DNA from: Saturnia japonica
Taxonomy: Eukaryota > Arthropoda > Insecta > Lepidoptera > Saturniidae
Reading direction: 5' to 3'
Length of the DNA stretch: 64,000 nt
Assembly: GCA_033032175.1 (NCBI GenBank)
Contig: CM065324.1
Location: 3,162,001 to 3,226,000 of the forward strand
The position numbers and the translations under genes are program-made. The first letter of the stretch is position 1; every line of letters begins with the position of its first letter. The notes beneath the pieces were generated by a model, which saw only the letters and a list, made by a program, of their open reading frames with translations, made no database searches and was not told the origin of the DNA. Positions 11,110 to 22,783 of this stretch are shown here, piece after piece.

Positions 11110-11772
11110 TGAGGGCCCTTAAGAATACTATAGTATAGTCAGATGAAAAAAAATACAACAAAAGGTATGGCCACAGAAACACGGTACTAACACCCGACGC
11201 GACGTCACGCTATCTGTTTATCTTGGTCTTTAACATAATTCTGTCCTCTTCACTCCGCGTCGCGTGAAATGAGTTATGTTTTTGCCTTTGACATTGACAC
11301 ATTGCCTTTTTGCATTTTAATTTGTGAAACAGGAACTTTTCCTTCCAGCTTGAAAGAGGTTGTTCCGGACATCCCAAAACTTACTTAATTTTATATGTTT
11401 TTAATTTAATAATTACTATTATGTGACAGTTATTTATGTTTTGCATATTGCATCTTTGGTTAAATGGAGGTATAATTTATATATTACGACTTTTTAGAAG
11501 ATATTTTACTGTTGAGATGAAAACGATTGTGTAATATCCAATTTTAAACATTTTTCAAAGAAATATGAAATTGCGATATTTTCCTTTTGTGCGTTATATT
11601 TATTATATTCGGAAATGGAATTTGTGATCAAAAATTTAAACAAAGGTGTTGCCAGATCAAATCATAACCTCATCTGTGTGAGGTTTTCAAAAGTACTAAA
11701 GTGTTCAAATTAAACGCTTAACTGAAACACGTAAAAGTAAAACAAAATATTGCACTAAGTTTTTAGCTTTAA
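11110..11772. other. AT-rich sequence, nothing recognised except a candidate acceptor
   Basis: Apart from the acceptor at 11348 described separately, I see no gene, repeat pair or RNA signature in this stretch. Confidence 0.4.
11349..11388 (+). CDS. Weak candidate third terminal exon of ceramide synthase
   Basis: A strong polypyrimidine acceptor (ggaacttttccttccag) ends at 11348. Joined directly to the 4847 donor, it reads a short tail containing LKEVVPDIPKLT and stops at 11386-11388. Joined instead to the 10791 donor it gives a different, less protein-like frame. The support is only a good acceptor and an open phase, so chance is quite possible. Confidence 0.22.
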
Positions 11773-11915
11773 AGTGGAGGTGGGCGATTATAAATGATGA
11801 CATAATTAGTAATTCTATCAAATTAGTAACCTAACATTATAATCCAAATAACTCGAGATAATATCTTCAAAATCGAATGATTGCATTAGTATATCTCTAA
11901 TCGCCCACCGTTACT
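11773..11915. mobile_element. 143-bp MITE with TTAA target duplication
   Basis: TTAA at 11769-11772 and again at 11916-11919 flank the element. The ends are AGTGGAGGTGGGCGATTA on the left and, reversed, AGTAACGGTGGGCGATTA on the right (15 of 18 matches). The TTAA duplication is characteristic of piggyBac-type insertion; the family assignment rests on that alone. Confidence 0.75.
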
Positions 11916-11919
11916 TTAA

Positions 11920-14134
11920 AGTAAAATAAGATATAGCGGTTTGAAATAAAATCGTGCAATTTTTTTTTATGATACTGAATAAGGTTGAAGCTCTAAACAT
12001 GGATCTTTTAACCGGTGAACGGATAAAATAAATTGTCCATGAACAAACAATTATGATTAATGGATTTTATTGGGAGAATCGATAAAAAACGTAATATCTA
12101 TTTAGGTTGGGTTAAAATATATGTTCATGTTTGATAACAATTGAAATCTATAAAATTATCAAATAAAGAAGCATGAACAATTTTATTATTAAAATTTAGT
12201 TAATAATTAGCCTGTCTAGTAAAATTGTCACTAGCCCTGAAACTTCATTTCGACAGTAAGACATTTCTTTGTTTACGTTTTTAATCTCGAATCCCATTTT
12301 CTATGAAATGGGTGTGTGATAAATATATTGCTTTAAATAACATCACATAGTTTTTTGTTTTAGTATAGAAAACCGGTATTCTATGACATTTTACGTTACT
12401 CGGTATTTTTATATGTATACAAAAAGAAGTTGATTTAGGATAATTATAGAGAATTAGAGGATTTTATGTATAATCTTTATTACAATTTATCCCTGACGAT
12501 AGTTTTGAGGCCCTGTATAGAATTACTTTGAACTTTTCTCGATAGCGGCAATATGTGCATGGCTAGTTAATTGATACTTACAAAAAAATATAAAAGTAGA
12601 ATTTTATTTCTATGGTTTGCTTAAGAATATGAATTTTATTTACGAGTTTGACATTATCTAACTAATTTTAGCAGATTAATTTTAACAAGGCACGTGACCA
12701 ACTCCATAGATAGACACATAGAACTGGTGCCAACTCTTATGTCAAAAAGCCCCTCAAAAGCCAAGACTGTTACTTATAAAAATTATAAACATTGATTTTT
12801 TTAGCGCAAAAAATATCTTGTCTACTTTAAATTAATTAAATAAATAAATTATAGATGACATAAAGTAGTGTTTTGGGAAGCCAGTTACAGTTGAGTTACT
12901 GCGCTATACTTACTATTACCTAACTGACGTGCGTTTATTTTGTCGTGATTGAGATATAAAAAAACCTATATGTTTACTTCAAATTATCGATCATAATCGC
13001 GGTATGTTATCGTTTTTTAGTAATACCGGTTTTTATATAAGGTTTTTTTAGATACTATATTTTAGGCTACTCCAAGCGAAATATTTTTAGTTAAGGTTAT
13101 TTATAAGAGTGTTTCATAGATTAATGAATTGAATAATTCCTAATTTTATAGTTTGTAAGTATTTTACATGAAAACCGTGTGTGTTTGGTTATTAATTTTT
13201 TTATCTGTTAACAACCAAATACCAGAAAATTTGAATAGAAATTTTATTAGTGAAAAATGTGATGTTGGCTCTACACAATCGTCCAACACTCGAACTGATC
13301 GTCTAGTCGTCGATATGTACTTGGGTGGTTTGGGCTCCGGTAGCGATCCCGAGCTGTGTATATCGGTCCCGAATCAAAGGAGTTTGAACGCGTTGGCCAA
13401 CTCGCACAAACCGAAATACTTTATTATTACCATATATATCAGAATCTGTCAAAATCGAGTGGAGTAATCTCTGCACGTACTTGAATATAAAAATAATATG
13501 CACTAATACAATATAACGAGACCGCTGCTATCTCTTTGACGTCTGCGGTATGCTCTGTTTACCAAATCCGGGAGTTGTCAACTTTTGGAAAATTGTAATA
13601 AACACTAAGTTCAAAATAATACCTATGAATATTTTTTTTTATATACAGTATAAAAAGTGATATAAAATATATTTTTTTTACCTAAATAAAAAGTACGCCC
13701 CAAAAACGATGGATTATGGTCTCGTGAGTACATTCTATAAGTCATTTTATATGGTAACGGTGACAAGTTTGACAACTAACGCAAGAGTCTAACTTGTTAT
13801 TGATCTCTGAGTCTGACGTTCATATTTCGTGAATTGTTACGTCACGTTTTCTAATCCGAGTTCCAAATCACGTGACTCAGACAAAAATAAACAATTACTT
13901 TTGCCAGATTCGTCTTGTTTTAGGCTTTTTATCTATATACCAATATTACTCAAATATTTACTTTAATTTTCAAACATACAGTTCGCAGTTCGTACGTACA
14001 GTTCAGAACTCGCGGATTCTCTGACGAAATGTGCAGGGTCGGTTCGCTCACGTTCATAGTTGAAGTTTGTAGTTTGGTTGTTGGACGATTAAGTAGTGTC
14101 AGCAACTGAATCATTTCCATAGATAATACACTAA
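11920..14134. other. AT-rich sequence downstream of ceramide synthase
   Basis: Mostly unassigned. A weak inverted pair of AAAAAACC(T)TATAT ends at about 12957-12970 and 13036-13052 may be a 95-bp MITE. An open frame at 13168-13467 starts with a hydrophobic stretch but has no family likeness and is not called as a gene. Confidence 0.35.
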
Positions 14135-14374
14135 CGGCCGTTTTCAATAACATATCTGAGTTTACTATCCCCGATTAGTACATATATGTAATAACTGATA
14201 TCTTTAACTAAAAACAGATATCGGTTCTCTCCTATCTATCCAAGCTACAGGGTATTAATATGTTTTGTGCATACGAAAAGCAATCCATTGATATAAAAAA
14301 GTAAGGACAAAAGTTTATATATGTCTATCTTTAGTAACTGAAATAATAAATAGATAGGTTATTGAAAACGGCCG
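14135..14374. mobile_element. 240-bp MITE with perfect TIRs and TAA duplication (Harbinger type)
   Basis: Terminal inverted repeats CGGCCGTTTTCAATAAC and GTTATTGAAAACGGCCG are perfect over 17 bp. The element is flanked by TAA at 14132-14134 and 14375-14377. The 3-bp TWA duplication is typical of PIF/Harbinger insertions. No coding capacity; the perfect ends suggest a fairly recent insertion. Confidence 0.85.
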
Positions 14375-15376
14375 TAAGTCATTTCATTTTAAAATTGTGA
14401 GTTGAGTGTTAATTAAGTTTTCATGCGAAGGAAAAGCAGCTTACACATGGAATTACTAAAATTATAAATATTGTCATTAGGACAAAGAAATTTGTTTTCT
14501 GTTTTATAGAACCGGCTTATCATTTTTGCAGTTTTAATTACATGATAATAATTATGTAGATATGAGATTAGTAATATTGGGGGTTTAACAAATCTAAGTT
14601 CTTCTCAATTTTCAATAAATGATTCATTGTTATTATTAACTTTAAATAAAATATTTTTATACTAAATCGAAATCCCTCACTCTTCTTAAATAGTAATGCT
14701 AATGAGATTTTCATAATTAATTATAAGGCGATTGTAATTTTTAAAGTTTTTTTAGTCTTAGAATGTATTTATAAACTTTTTTATAATTTTTTTTTAAATA
14801 GATAAATTATTAACAGGTGTCACTTAACAGATAAAAATACAGACAAAATATAAAGATAAAGTTTTAAAATGATAAGAAATTTAATATATATAGGAGACAT
14901 AATCATACCGAACTGATGGGCAATCTGTTAATTATCTATATTTTTTAATTACTTTTATGGTTTCCAAATGAGACATAGTGCCTCATATCTGTGTCTCGGT
15001 TTATGTAATAGTTGTATGTATGTGTATCGATGTTGTGCTGCAAAAGTTCTTTTTGTATTAAAAACTATATTATGAATCTGATCGAACAGGCTTAATCACT
15101 GAAAAGTACACGTCTCTGTCACGCAGTACGATAAGTGACGTAGGCGACATGTCCCTTTTTAGCTTAGTTCGACTGAATTTTTGAAATAGTTGATTCCTAC
15201 AAAAAGTCTAAACATTTTCTCGGCTTAACGCTGTTATTTATCTTTGTTCATAGTTTTTGCGTACATTCATTGATACGTCGTTTCGGTCAGATAATGTTCT
15301 TATAATTCCTAGTGTCCAGAGACCCGAAGCTTACTTTATTTTATTATGTATATTTTGATATTTTTTTTGTAATAAT

Positions 15377-15382
15377 AATAAA
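15377..15382 (+). terminator. Possible polyadenylation signal, plus strand
   Basis: AATAAA is followed within 30 bases by a T/G-rich stretch. It is the last plus-strand candidate before the convergent gene, but it is over 4 kb past the last candidate ceramide synthase stop, so assignment is weak in such AT-rich sequence. Confidence 0.25.
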
Positions 15383-15875
15383 GTTCTAGTCAGCTTGATT
15401 CCTGTGACCTAATCATGGTTGTCCGGACACTCGAGGTTTGAATATTATTTGTATTGTTATACAAAACGCTCTCTTTTGTATACAAACGGCATAAATGATG
15501 ATAATTATTTATTATAAACAAGATTATGTGTTGGTTAAGAAAAAATAAAACGAAAATACGAATTTATCAAAATGGAGTTTTATTCAATCTATTCACTATT
15601 ATTTAATTTATAATATTATTATAATTTATACACTATAGTTATTATATCCTTTAAGACTTTCATTACTGGATTACGTAATGAGTAATTGATGTACCGTCTA
15701 TGAATAGCGTTGGAATAGGTAAACCATATATTATAAAATCATCTTTATAATCACTCGACCACTCTCGCGTATGTTCTAAAATATAACATATTCCCGATGG
15801 GCAGTGTCTATAAGTGCACGCGATGTACCAGAAATGTACAAAATAAAATATTTAACACCCTAATTATTTAAAGTC

Positions 15876-15881
15876 TTTATT
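15876..15881 (-). terminator. Likely polyadenylation signal of the RBM12-like gene
   Basis: The minus-strand AATAAA lies about 46 bases past the stop codon at 15927. A second one at 15583-15578 is an alternative. Such signals are frequent by chance in AT-rich DNA. Confidence 0.4.
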
Positions 15882-15926
15882 TCAGTAAAGCGGTTGATAT
15901 AATTCATATCGCTCTTCAAACGTATA

Positions 15927-18738
15927 CTATATAATATTTAAACTTATTCTGCGGTCGTGTATATTGTCCATGTGGCGTGTTTTGACAGCACGTTGCGCGT
16001 CAAACGGCGTGCGGAACGCCACACGCGCGTCTCCCGTCGGCTGCCCGCGCTCGTTATATCGCCTGATCACGTCATCATGCGTTAACTCAAACTCTGAGAA
16101 GAATTGCATTATTTCCTCTATAGTCGCTCGGAACGGAACGTTGTCCATCGACACGACACAGCCCGGAGCACCGAAATCCGCCAGAGCTGGATCGGGTTCC
16201 TCTTCTCGCCCGTTTTCGAAACCACGGGAATGAGCGAAGCCACGTCCTCGACCACGACCACGTTCGAAACCGATTCCGCGACCGCGTTCATTGAAACCGC
16301 CCCGTTCACTGAAACTCCCTCGGCCGCGGTATCCGCCGCGTACCATCTCGAACCCGCCACGGACGAACCCGCCGCGGTCGTAACTTCCTCGTCCGCGATA
16401 TGGACCTCTGGGTCCGAAGCCGCCTCTTGCTGGTTCAAAATATTGTTGGGGAGGAGGACCGACGTTTAGTAAGTTTTCCGGTTGTTTCGGTCCTTCGAGG
16501 GCCTCTTCGACTACTGAACGAGGCACGAGGTCAACAGTCACCCGACACCCGTCTAGATTCTTACCATGCTTGGTGGCGGCCATTCGCGCCTCCTGTGATG
16601 AGCGAAACTCGCAGAAGCAATCTCCAGATGGTAAACCGTTTGTGTCCAACATGAGGTGAATGCGAGCCGGAACCGCACCCGTATCTGACAGGAACGTGAC
16701 AATAGTGCGGTCAGTCGCTTCTCGCGGCAGCCCCTTCATTAAAACACAGTCAAGGGGTTCTTCGTCCATTTCAGTAGTTAAAACGCGTTTCCCTGGGCTA
16801 TTGGATTTCTCAAAGAGAGTTTGAGGATTTGGAAACTGGGGTCTGTTGGCCCAGTTGGCGGCTGCAGTACGTGGATCTATAGAGCCTGCGACCGGAGGGT
16901 ACCCACCGAATTGAGGAGGACCGTTAAAACCCACCGGAGGGAAACCTTGTTGCTGCACGAATGGGGCTGAGAAGAATGTACCACTCTGCGGCGGAGTTTG
17001 AACGAGCGGAGTCTTTTGCAAGGGTGGAGTCTCAAATCGCTGACGTCGCTGTCTTGGATCCCTTGGTGCGTCTGTGTCTTTCTCCGCAATGTTAGGCATT
17101 TCAGACGGCTTTTCATTTTTCTTTTTCTCTTTCTCGAACTCTTCATCCTTCACAGGAGTCAAAGTAGGCTGACGTCTGCCAAACATATACTTGCCTTTGG
17201 CCTCGTACGCTAGTTTCGCTTCTTCCGGTTTCGCAAATTGGACGAATGCTATTTTTGAACGCGATACACGGCAATCCAACAGCATTATGGATAAAAGGGA
17301 GAAGTCGCTGAAAGTTTTAATAATATCATGTTCTTTGACGAAATTCGGCAAATCTGAAAGTTTTATAACACTAAATGGCTCTAGTGAGTTTTCTTCTGTG
17401 TCTGCGATGACTAGGCTGACATCCTCTTCATCGTTATCTTCTCGGAACGGAAGGAACGAGTCTACGGCTGACTCGTAGCTCTCATCATCTAGATGCTCTA
17501 CAGTAACGTGTGCACCCTTCAGCTCGTTTTGTTTACGCTGTAATGCAAGATTTTTTGATCTTGTATCACAGAATCGTACATAAATATTCCCCGTGCGCCG
17601 TCCCATGTTGTCATTTATCATTTTGATGCCATGCTTATCTATAAGAAACGGGAAGAAGCGACGCACGTCTCCATAGCTAGTGTGATTAGGAGCATTTCTG
17701 ACCGCGACGCAGCAGCCCGCCTGCTGATCGTTGTCGAAGCGAGATCGACCTTCGCGTCGAAACGCTCCAACGTTGCTTCCACCACGCGCCGAATCTCCGC
17801 GACCTGGCGCCTTGCCCACGCCGTTTGTATGATCACCTTGAAATGCATTCGGGTTCCGCTTCTTACCAAGCTCTTGAAGTTTGTTGTAAGCGTCTGCTAT
17901 GGTTGGATCATTAAAACGAGAAATAATTGGATCGCTATTCGTTTTAATAGGTCCGTTGAGCAAATTGGGTGTTATGTGATTCGGCCCCGCATTTACGTTG
18001 TTTCCGAACACCGGCAGCGTTGGCACTGATGGTATATCACCAGGTGTATTTTCAATAATTTTTTCTTGCGAGTTACCAGGAGATCTACGTTCATTGCGGC
18101 GGTCACGCGAGCGCCGCGACGGGGAGCGCTCACGTGATCGACTTCGGTCTTTTCTATCCCGTTTCCGTTCCCGTCTGTCTCTACTGCGACTTCGGTCGCG
18201 GCGACGTCTTTCCCTGGAACGAGATCGGTCCCTGCGATCTCGTTTCCTTTCTTTACGATCCCGATCCCTTGACCTCGACCTGGAACGTGAACGGCGTCGA
18301 TCTTTCTCTCTGCTACGTAGTCTATCCGTCTTCTCATCTTCTTTGTCTTCTTCCCATTCTTCTGTGGTGATGATTGCGCTAGGGCTGACTAAGGGCGCAG
18401 GCGGTTCGATAACTGCGGGCTGGGGTATCTCTTGTGGATTACCTATGCCGGGAATACCAAAACCAGAGAGCGTGTTGCTCCCAAGAGCCGTGGAAAAAGG
18501 TGTTATGACAGGCAGGATTGTTGGCGCTGGCGTCTGAACAGGGACTGGATTTACAACTGGTGGTGGAGCGGGTGCGGGAGTGGGCGCAGGCGGTGCTAAG
18601 CTAAGAATTGGAACACTCTGACGTGCTGTTTCTATAACTTTATGCATCTCGGAACGAGAGCTAAGTAAGAGCTTAACTTGAATCTCTTTAATTTTTCCTC
18701 CATCAAGCATCATCGCTTGCCGTGCATCCTCGTCAGTG
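15927..18738 (-). CDS. RBM12: RBM12 (SWAN)-like RNA-binding protein, main exon
   Basis: This last exon encodes 937 residues; with the first exon at 50674-50532 the protein is 984 residues. Order in the full protein (approximate): RRM1 1-85, split by the intron; Pro/Ala-rich linker 90-175; RS/RD-rich domain 185-270; RRM2 ~388-465 (CCVAVRNAP, NIYVRF); RRM3 ~499-575 (FSVIKLSDLP, IAFVQF); Pro/Gln-rich linker; RRM4 ~709-790 (DCVLMKGLP, DCFCEF); RGG/RGR-rich box ~815-890; RRM5 ~906-984 (CVVSMDNVP, ARVAF). RRM1 and the layout match animal RBM12/RBM12B, nuclear RNA-binding proteins whose exact targets are poorly known. The acceptor is gttgtttcag, with the exon starting at 18738 one base before ACT GAC GAG. 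The long open frame on the opposite strand is a shadow of the RS and RGG codons. The gene is convergent with ceramide synthase. Confidence 0.93.
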
Positions 18739-18947
18739 CTGAAACAACAGAAAAAATAAAATAAAATTTAATTTCGCAAATTAACATCATTATTAATTTT
18801 CATAAATTAAAATACGCTCTATTCCGTACTGGTATATTTAATGTTCGGGTTCAGCTTATTCAATGAAAATCACTACAGACTCGAGTTTTTAGTTTTGGAG
18901 TTAATTAAGTATATCAAATTATATGAGGTTTGTTGTGTGCTCTAATA

Positions 18948-20219
18948 TTAGGTCCTTACATATGAAAGTAGCGTTTTGTCGTACTGACCACTTTGATCTG
19001 AAATATCTCCTCTTTGGTTAAGAATTCCAAATTCAAATTTATAAATTCATTTAGCGTACATTTGAGTTTTGAAAACACTCATTCATTTGTTTTTTTCCTC
19101 ATTATATTTTTCTTTGGCGTCGCTTATTACCGCACTATGGAAAACATGAAATATCGGTATATTTACGAGTACGAGTTCTACCGTGGCACCAGTGCTGCAG
19201 AAACAGCTCGAAGGATTAATGGTGTGTACGGCGCTGGTTTCGCAAAAGAAAGGACGGCACGTTTTTGGTTTCAACGTTTTCGTTCTGGAAATTTCGACCT
19301 TGAGAACCAACCCCGTGGACGGCCGGAGACCAAAGTGGAAAATGAAGAATTAATTAATTGGCTATTGTGGAAGCGGATCCATCACAAAGCACTTCAGAAA
19401 TAGTTTCAGGCTTCGGGGTAAGTGATAAAATTGTATTAATCCACTTGAAGCAAATCGGGAAAGTAAAAAAACTTGAACGATGGGTACCTCATGAATTGAG
19501 TGAATCGAACTTGCAAACACGCGTCGACTGCTGTGTTACTTTGCTCAACCGACACAATAATGAGGGGATTTTTAATCGAATCATTACTTGTGATGAAAAG
19601 TGGATACTGTACGATAATTGGAAGAGCTCGTCACAATGGCTGAACCCTGGAGACCCAGCCAAATCTTGCCCTAAACGAAAATTGACTCAGAAAAAGTTAC
19701 TTGTTAGTGTTTGGTGGACTAGCGCCGGTATCGTTCACTACAGCTTTCTAAAATCTGGCCAAACGATTACGGCAGATATCTATTGTCAGCAACTGCAAAC
19801 CATGAAGGAAGAACTAGCTGCTAAACAACCGAGATTGATCGCTCTAGGCCACTGCTGCTTCACGACAACGCAAGACCACACACTGCACAATAAACAACCA
19901 CTAAGTTAGATGAGCTACAATTGGAATGTCTGCGACATTCACCGTACTCCCCGGACCTTGCTCCAACAGATTACCATTTTTTTCCGGAATTTGGACAACT
20001 TCTTACAAGGAAAAAAATTCAACTCCGATGCGGCAGTCCAAACGGCCTTCAAAGAGTTTATTGATTCTCGCCCCCCATGATGTTTTTAGTAAAGGGATCA
20101 ATGAACTACCTATGAGATGGCAAAAGTACATACTTTGATTAATTAAATCTATTTTACAAAAAAAATTGACTTTATATTCCTTCCGTACAAAACGCCAATT
20201 TCATATGTAAAGGACCTAA
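18948..20219 (+). mobile_element. mariner element, 1.27 kb, with TIRs and TA duplication
   Basis: The left end reads TTAGGTCCTTACATATGAAA and the right end, reversed, TTAGGTCCTTTACATATGAA, continuing into a shared GCGTTTTGT. TA lies on both sides (18946-18947 and 20220-20221). Length and ends fit the insect mariner family related to the Hyalophora cecropia elements. Confidence 0.9.
19137..20138 (+). pseudogene. mariner transposase, frameshifted
   Basis: ATG at 19137 starts MENMKYRYIYEYEFYRGTSA, the N-terminal helix-turn-helix region. The frame is lost near 19370 and continues in another with the mariner motif WVPHEL and the first catalytic Asp (ITCDEKW). It is lost again near 19840, where the second catalytic Asp (HDNARPHTA) is in a third frame followed by an in-frame TAA. 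SPDLAPTDYHFF, with the third Asp of the D,D34D triad, follows. Later sequence shifts again. At least three frame breaks and one stop make it inactive; an intact transposase is about 345 residues. Confidence 0.9.
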
Positions 20220-20229
20220 TATTATTTTG

Positions 20230-21240
20230 CGAATGATACCTAAGCATGTTAATATGGACAGGTTTTCTTTGGAACATAGTGATCGTATATACCTAGGTAT
20301 AGTATACTAGTATAGATATGTTCATTTCGTTCGATATCCGCAGTGATAACTGATGATGAATATGATTATTGTGTGTTTAATATTACACTAATATTTTGGC
20401 GAATGAGCTTTGCTCGGTATCTTGCTTTTTAATACTTTATCTCTTCCACTCAGACAGCCAGTAGGATTGTTAAGAATATCCATTTATGAAGATAAATAAC
20501 TTTATTTAAAACTAAACGACCAATTATTATAAAAGAATCATTAACTCTATATAGGTGATTGCAAATACTCCTTTCTGTCAACGCCTTTGCAAAAAGAAAT
20601 TTTTTCGCTTAGAAAGAATACATTCAGATTTTAAAGTTGTAAGAAGAATGTGCTACGACGACGGTTATGTTCTGCCATATCTCCATGAAAAAGAACTAAC
20701 TTTTATATAAAAAAAGTTTTCAATAAAATTATTTTTTGTTAATTATAATAATTCGGTTGCTTACTTGCGAAAAGTAATCTTGCCTATGGTTGTGCGGATA
20801 AATACCTACTAAGTAATTGTGGGTGCTACAAAATATTTCGCTCAAGCCGCTGGGATATATTCAAATCGGGATTGCTTACAGTTTCAAATTTGGTCAGCCG
20901 CTATCACTGAGATAGCGAAAAAATCAATGCATTCATCGCAGACTTCAAAATTTGAGGAGACGCCGCGCCGATTTCACGATGGGCTGGTAGCGTACTCGGA
21001 TGCGAGTACGAACCCCACAAATGAACTTGAGCGTACGAGAGAATATCATGATAAAACCTTTGTCTGTAAATATGCTATTTTCTAGTGTTCATACAGTTTA
21101 CTAGCTGCCAAGTATGTACAAGTAGGTACTAGCGGTCGACCAATGATTGAAATTCGACCAGCGATTTTTTGATCATAGCCTATTTTCTGTTTGACATTTG
21201 CAGTATTCTACTAATTATATAGTAGTACTATATAAGACAC
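20230..21240. other. Intron stretch without recognised features
   Basis: AT-rich. An open frame at 20819-21085 (88 codons) has no family likeness. Nothing else is supportable. Confidence 0.35.
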
Positions 21241-21246
21241 AATAAT

Positions 21247-22065
21247 ATTTAAGCCAACAACTTCGTCTAGCTCTGATAGACTCTCTTGTTCTCTCGAAGC
21301 TAAATTTTATGTATGTCGTTTATGGGCCGCGGCTTCTGGCTAGAACGAGCAACTTAGTTCAGCGGGTACAGAATGCGTGCGCTAGATTCTGGTTTAATGT
21401 TCCTCCCAGAAGTCATGTAACATTATTTTTGAATAAGGCAAAAATAATGCGCATGGCAAAAAGACGATATGTTCACCTAGCTGCACTTCTTTTTGGTGTT
21501 ATCAAGATGGGCAAACCCGTGTACCTTTTCCAAAACATAGAACTACAGCAGTTAAAGGTAGTTTTAAATATGCTGCTGCTAAGATCTGGAAAAATATTCC
21601 TCCACCTTTACAGTTTGCTAGATCTGTACGTACATTTAAGTATAAAAAGAATGAATACATTTTCAATTTACAGGTAAGTTTTCAGCACAGAGCATCTTTT
21701 TTAATCTTTTATGTACCAATATAGGTTGTTCGTAGGTAATGTACTTTTTGGTGTAAAAGAACTTTTGTCATGTTCTTCCTTTCTTTTCGCGACCATTTTC
21801 TCTATGCAATAATAATCATGGTCTGTTCTAATCTGAGGCTTTTAGTATGTAGTTTAGGCCCGGTTGAAAACACCAGCGCTATAGCTTATGTATTTTTGCT
21901 ATAGCATATGCTGAGCTGAGGTCCCTTTTGATCTTAAGTACGGCTTTTGTATGTATAAATTTAATTAGTAATATTTTATTGTAATCTCTTGGTTAATGTG
22001 TGTTGTGTTAATTATGTTCGTATTTTCAGTGTCAAATAAATGTTTTTCTTTCTTTTCTTTCTATT
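21247..22065 (+). pseudogene. Non-LTR retrotransposon (LINE) 3' fragment, reverse transcriptase C-terminus
   Basis: The frame from about 21247 reads LIDSLVLSKLNF, then GPRLLARTSNLVQRVQNACA, VPPRSHVT and KRRYVHLAALLFGVIK, a conserved C-terminal part of Jockey-superfamily-like ORF2. A deletion and frameshift near 21535 follow, after which another frame reads KYAAAKIWKNIPPPLQFARS and ends near 21720. The tail runs to a CTTT-rich end near 22065. The 5' part is missing, as is usual for truncated LINE copies. Confidence 0.75.
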
Positions 22066-22344
22066 CATGAACCTAAACAATGAGTATTATCTACATCACT
22101 TGTTGTCACTTATCGTTGAGTGACAATGTCAATATTTTGGGCGGTCTAAGTTCAATGGCATTAGTCGGCTTAGGATTCGCAGCGTTAATTTATTTTATTG
22201 AATATATTAGTAACAGATATTATAGAAACATTTTAGCTTTCTGCAATCCTTCTCCATATAAACTTTAACCATGCCAAATCACAGTCTTCCGTGCACGCAA
22301 TACGCATAAAAAGCTTTTCTTTCACGAAAAACAAAAAAAGAAAA

Positions 22345-22490
22345 ACACCTATCTAGGTAAACTAGGAATGTAAAACATTATCTAAATGCAAAGTTTCATC
22401 GAAATCGTTGGAGCCGTTTCCGAGAAACCAATTACATATATATATATATACAAGAATTGATCACTTAATATAATAAGATAAGTATGATGC
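22345..22490 (+). repeat. LINE-tail-like repeat family E (copy 1)
   Basis: It shares AAAACACCTATCTAGGTAAA, GGAATGTAAAACATTAT and a TTTCATC-AAA-CGTTGGA stretch with 41818-41945, then ends in a TATATA run (22437-22450) and TCACTTAATA. The phrase resembles the common lepidopteran LINE tail with a pyrimidine-rich PPF-like UTR; assignment by memory only. Confidence 0.5.
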
Positions 22491-22611
22491 GACACCTGTA
22501 TTTGCAAGTACCTTCCTCTTTCTAGAAATATCGTGTACTTTCGACGACATGATAAGACTGAAAAGTCGAAATACTTTTCTTTTCCCAAAAATTAATTTTT
22601 TATACAACAAA

Positions 22612-22783
22612 GGTGGCAATAAGCATACAGCCCGCCTGATGGTAAGCGGCTTCCGTGGCCTATGAATGCTTGTACTCCCTAACTCAAAAAACCCTACTCA
22701 TCGTATGAACTCATCACTAGGTTATTTGGCTACGATCCTCTGTAGGGTGGGAGTATTCCACCAGTCGGACTTCCCAAATAGTT
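22612..22783 (-). repeat. Dispersed lepidopteran repeat family B (copy 2, inverted)
   Basis: The reverse complement reads TTTGGGAAGTCCGACTGGTG at its start and CCGCTTACCATCAGGCGGG near its end, matching 3989-4225 and 43425-43640. Confidence 0.65.

Larger units (their letters stand above)
14378..15926. other. Intergenic stretch between convergent genes
   Basis: AT-rich, with no coding signature. It holds possible polyadenylation signals for both genes: AATAAA on plus at 15377-15382, and the reverse complement TTTATT at 15578-15583 and 15876-15881 for the minus-strand gene. Confidence 0.5.

Noticed and set aside
16104..16469. Plus-strand 121-codon Thr/Glu-rich frame
   Set aside because: Shadow of the RGG-box codons of the RBM12-like gene.
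17998..18537. Plus-strand 179-codon open frame opposite the RBM12-like RS domain, rich in Arg/Ser
   Set aside because: It is the mirror of the RS/RD codons on the minus strand. The minus frame has five RRM-type and linker domains and explains the sequence fully.
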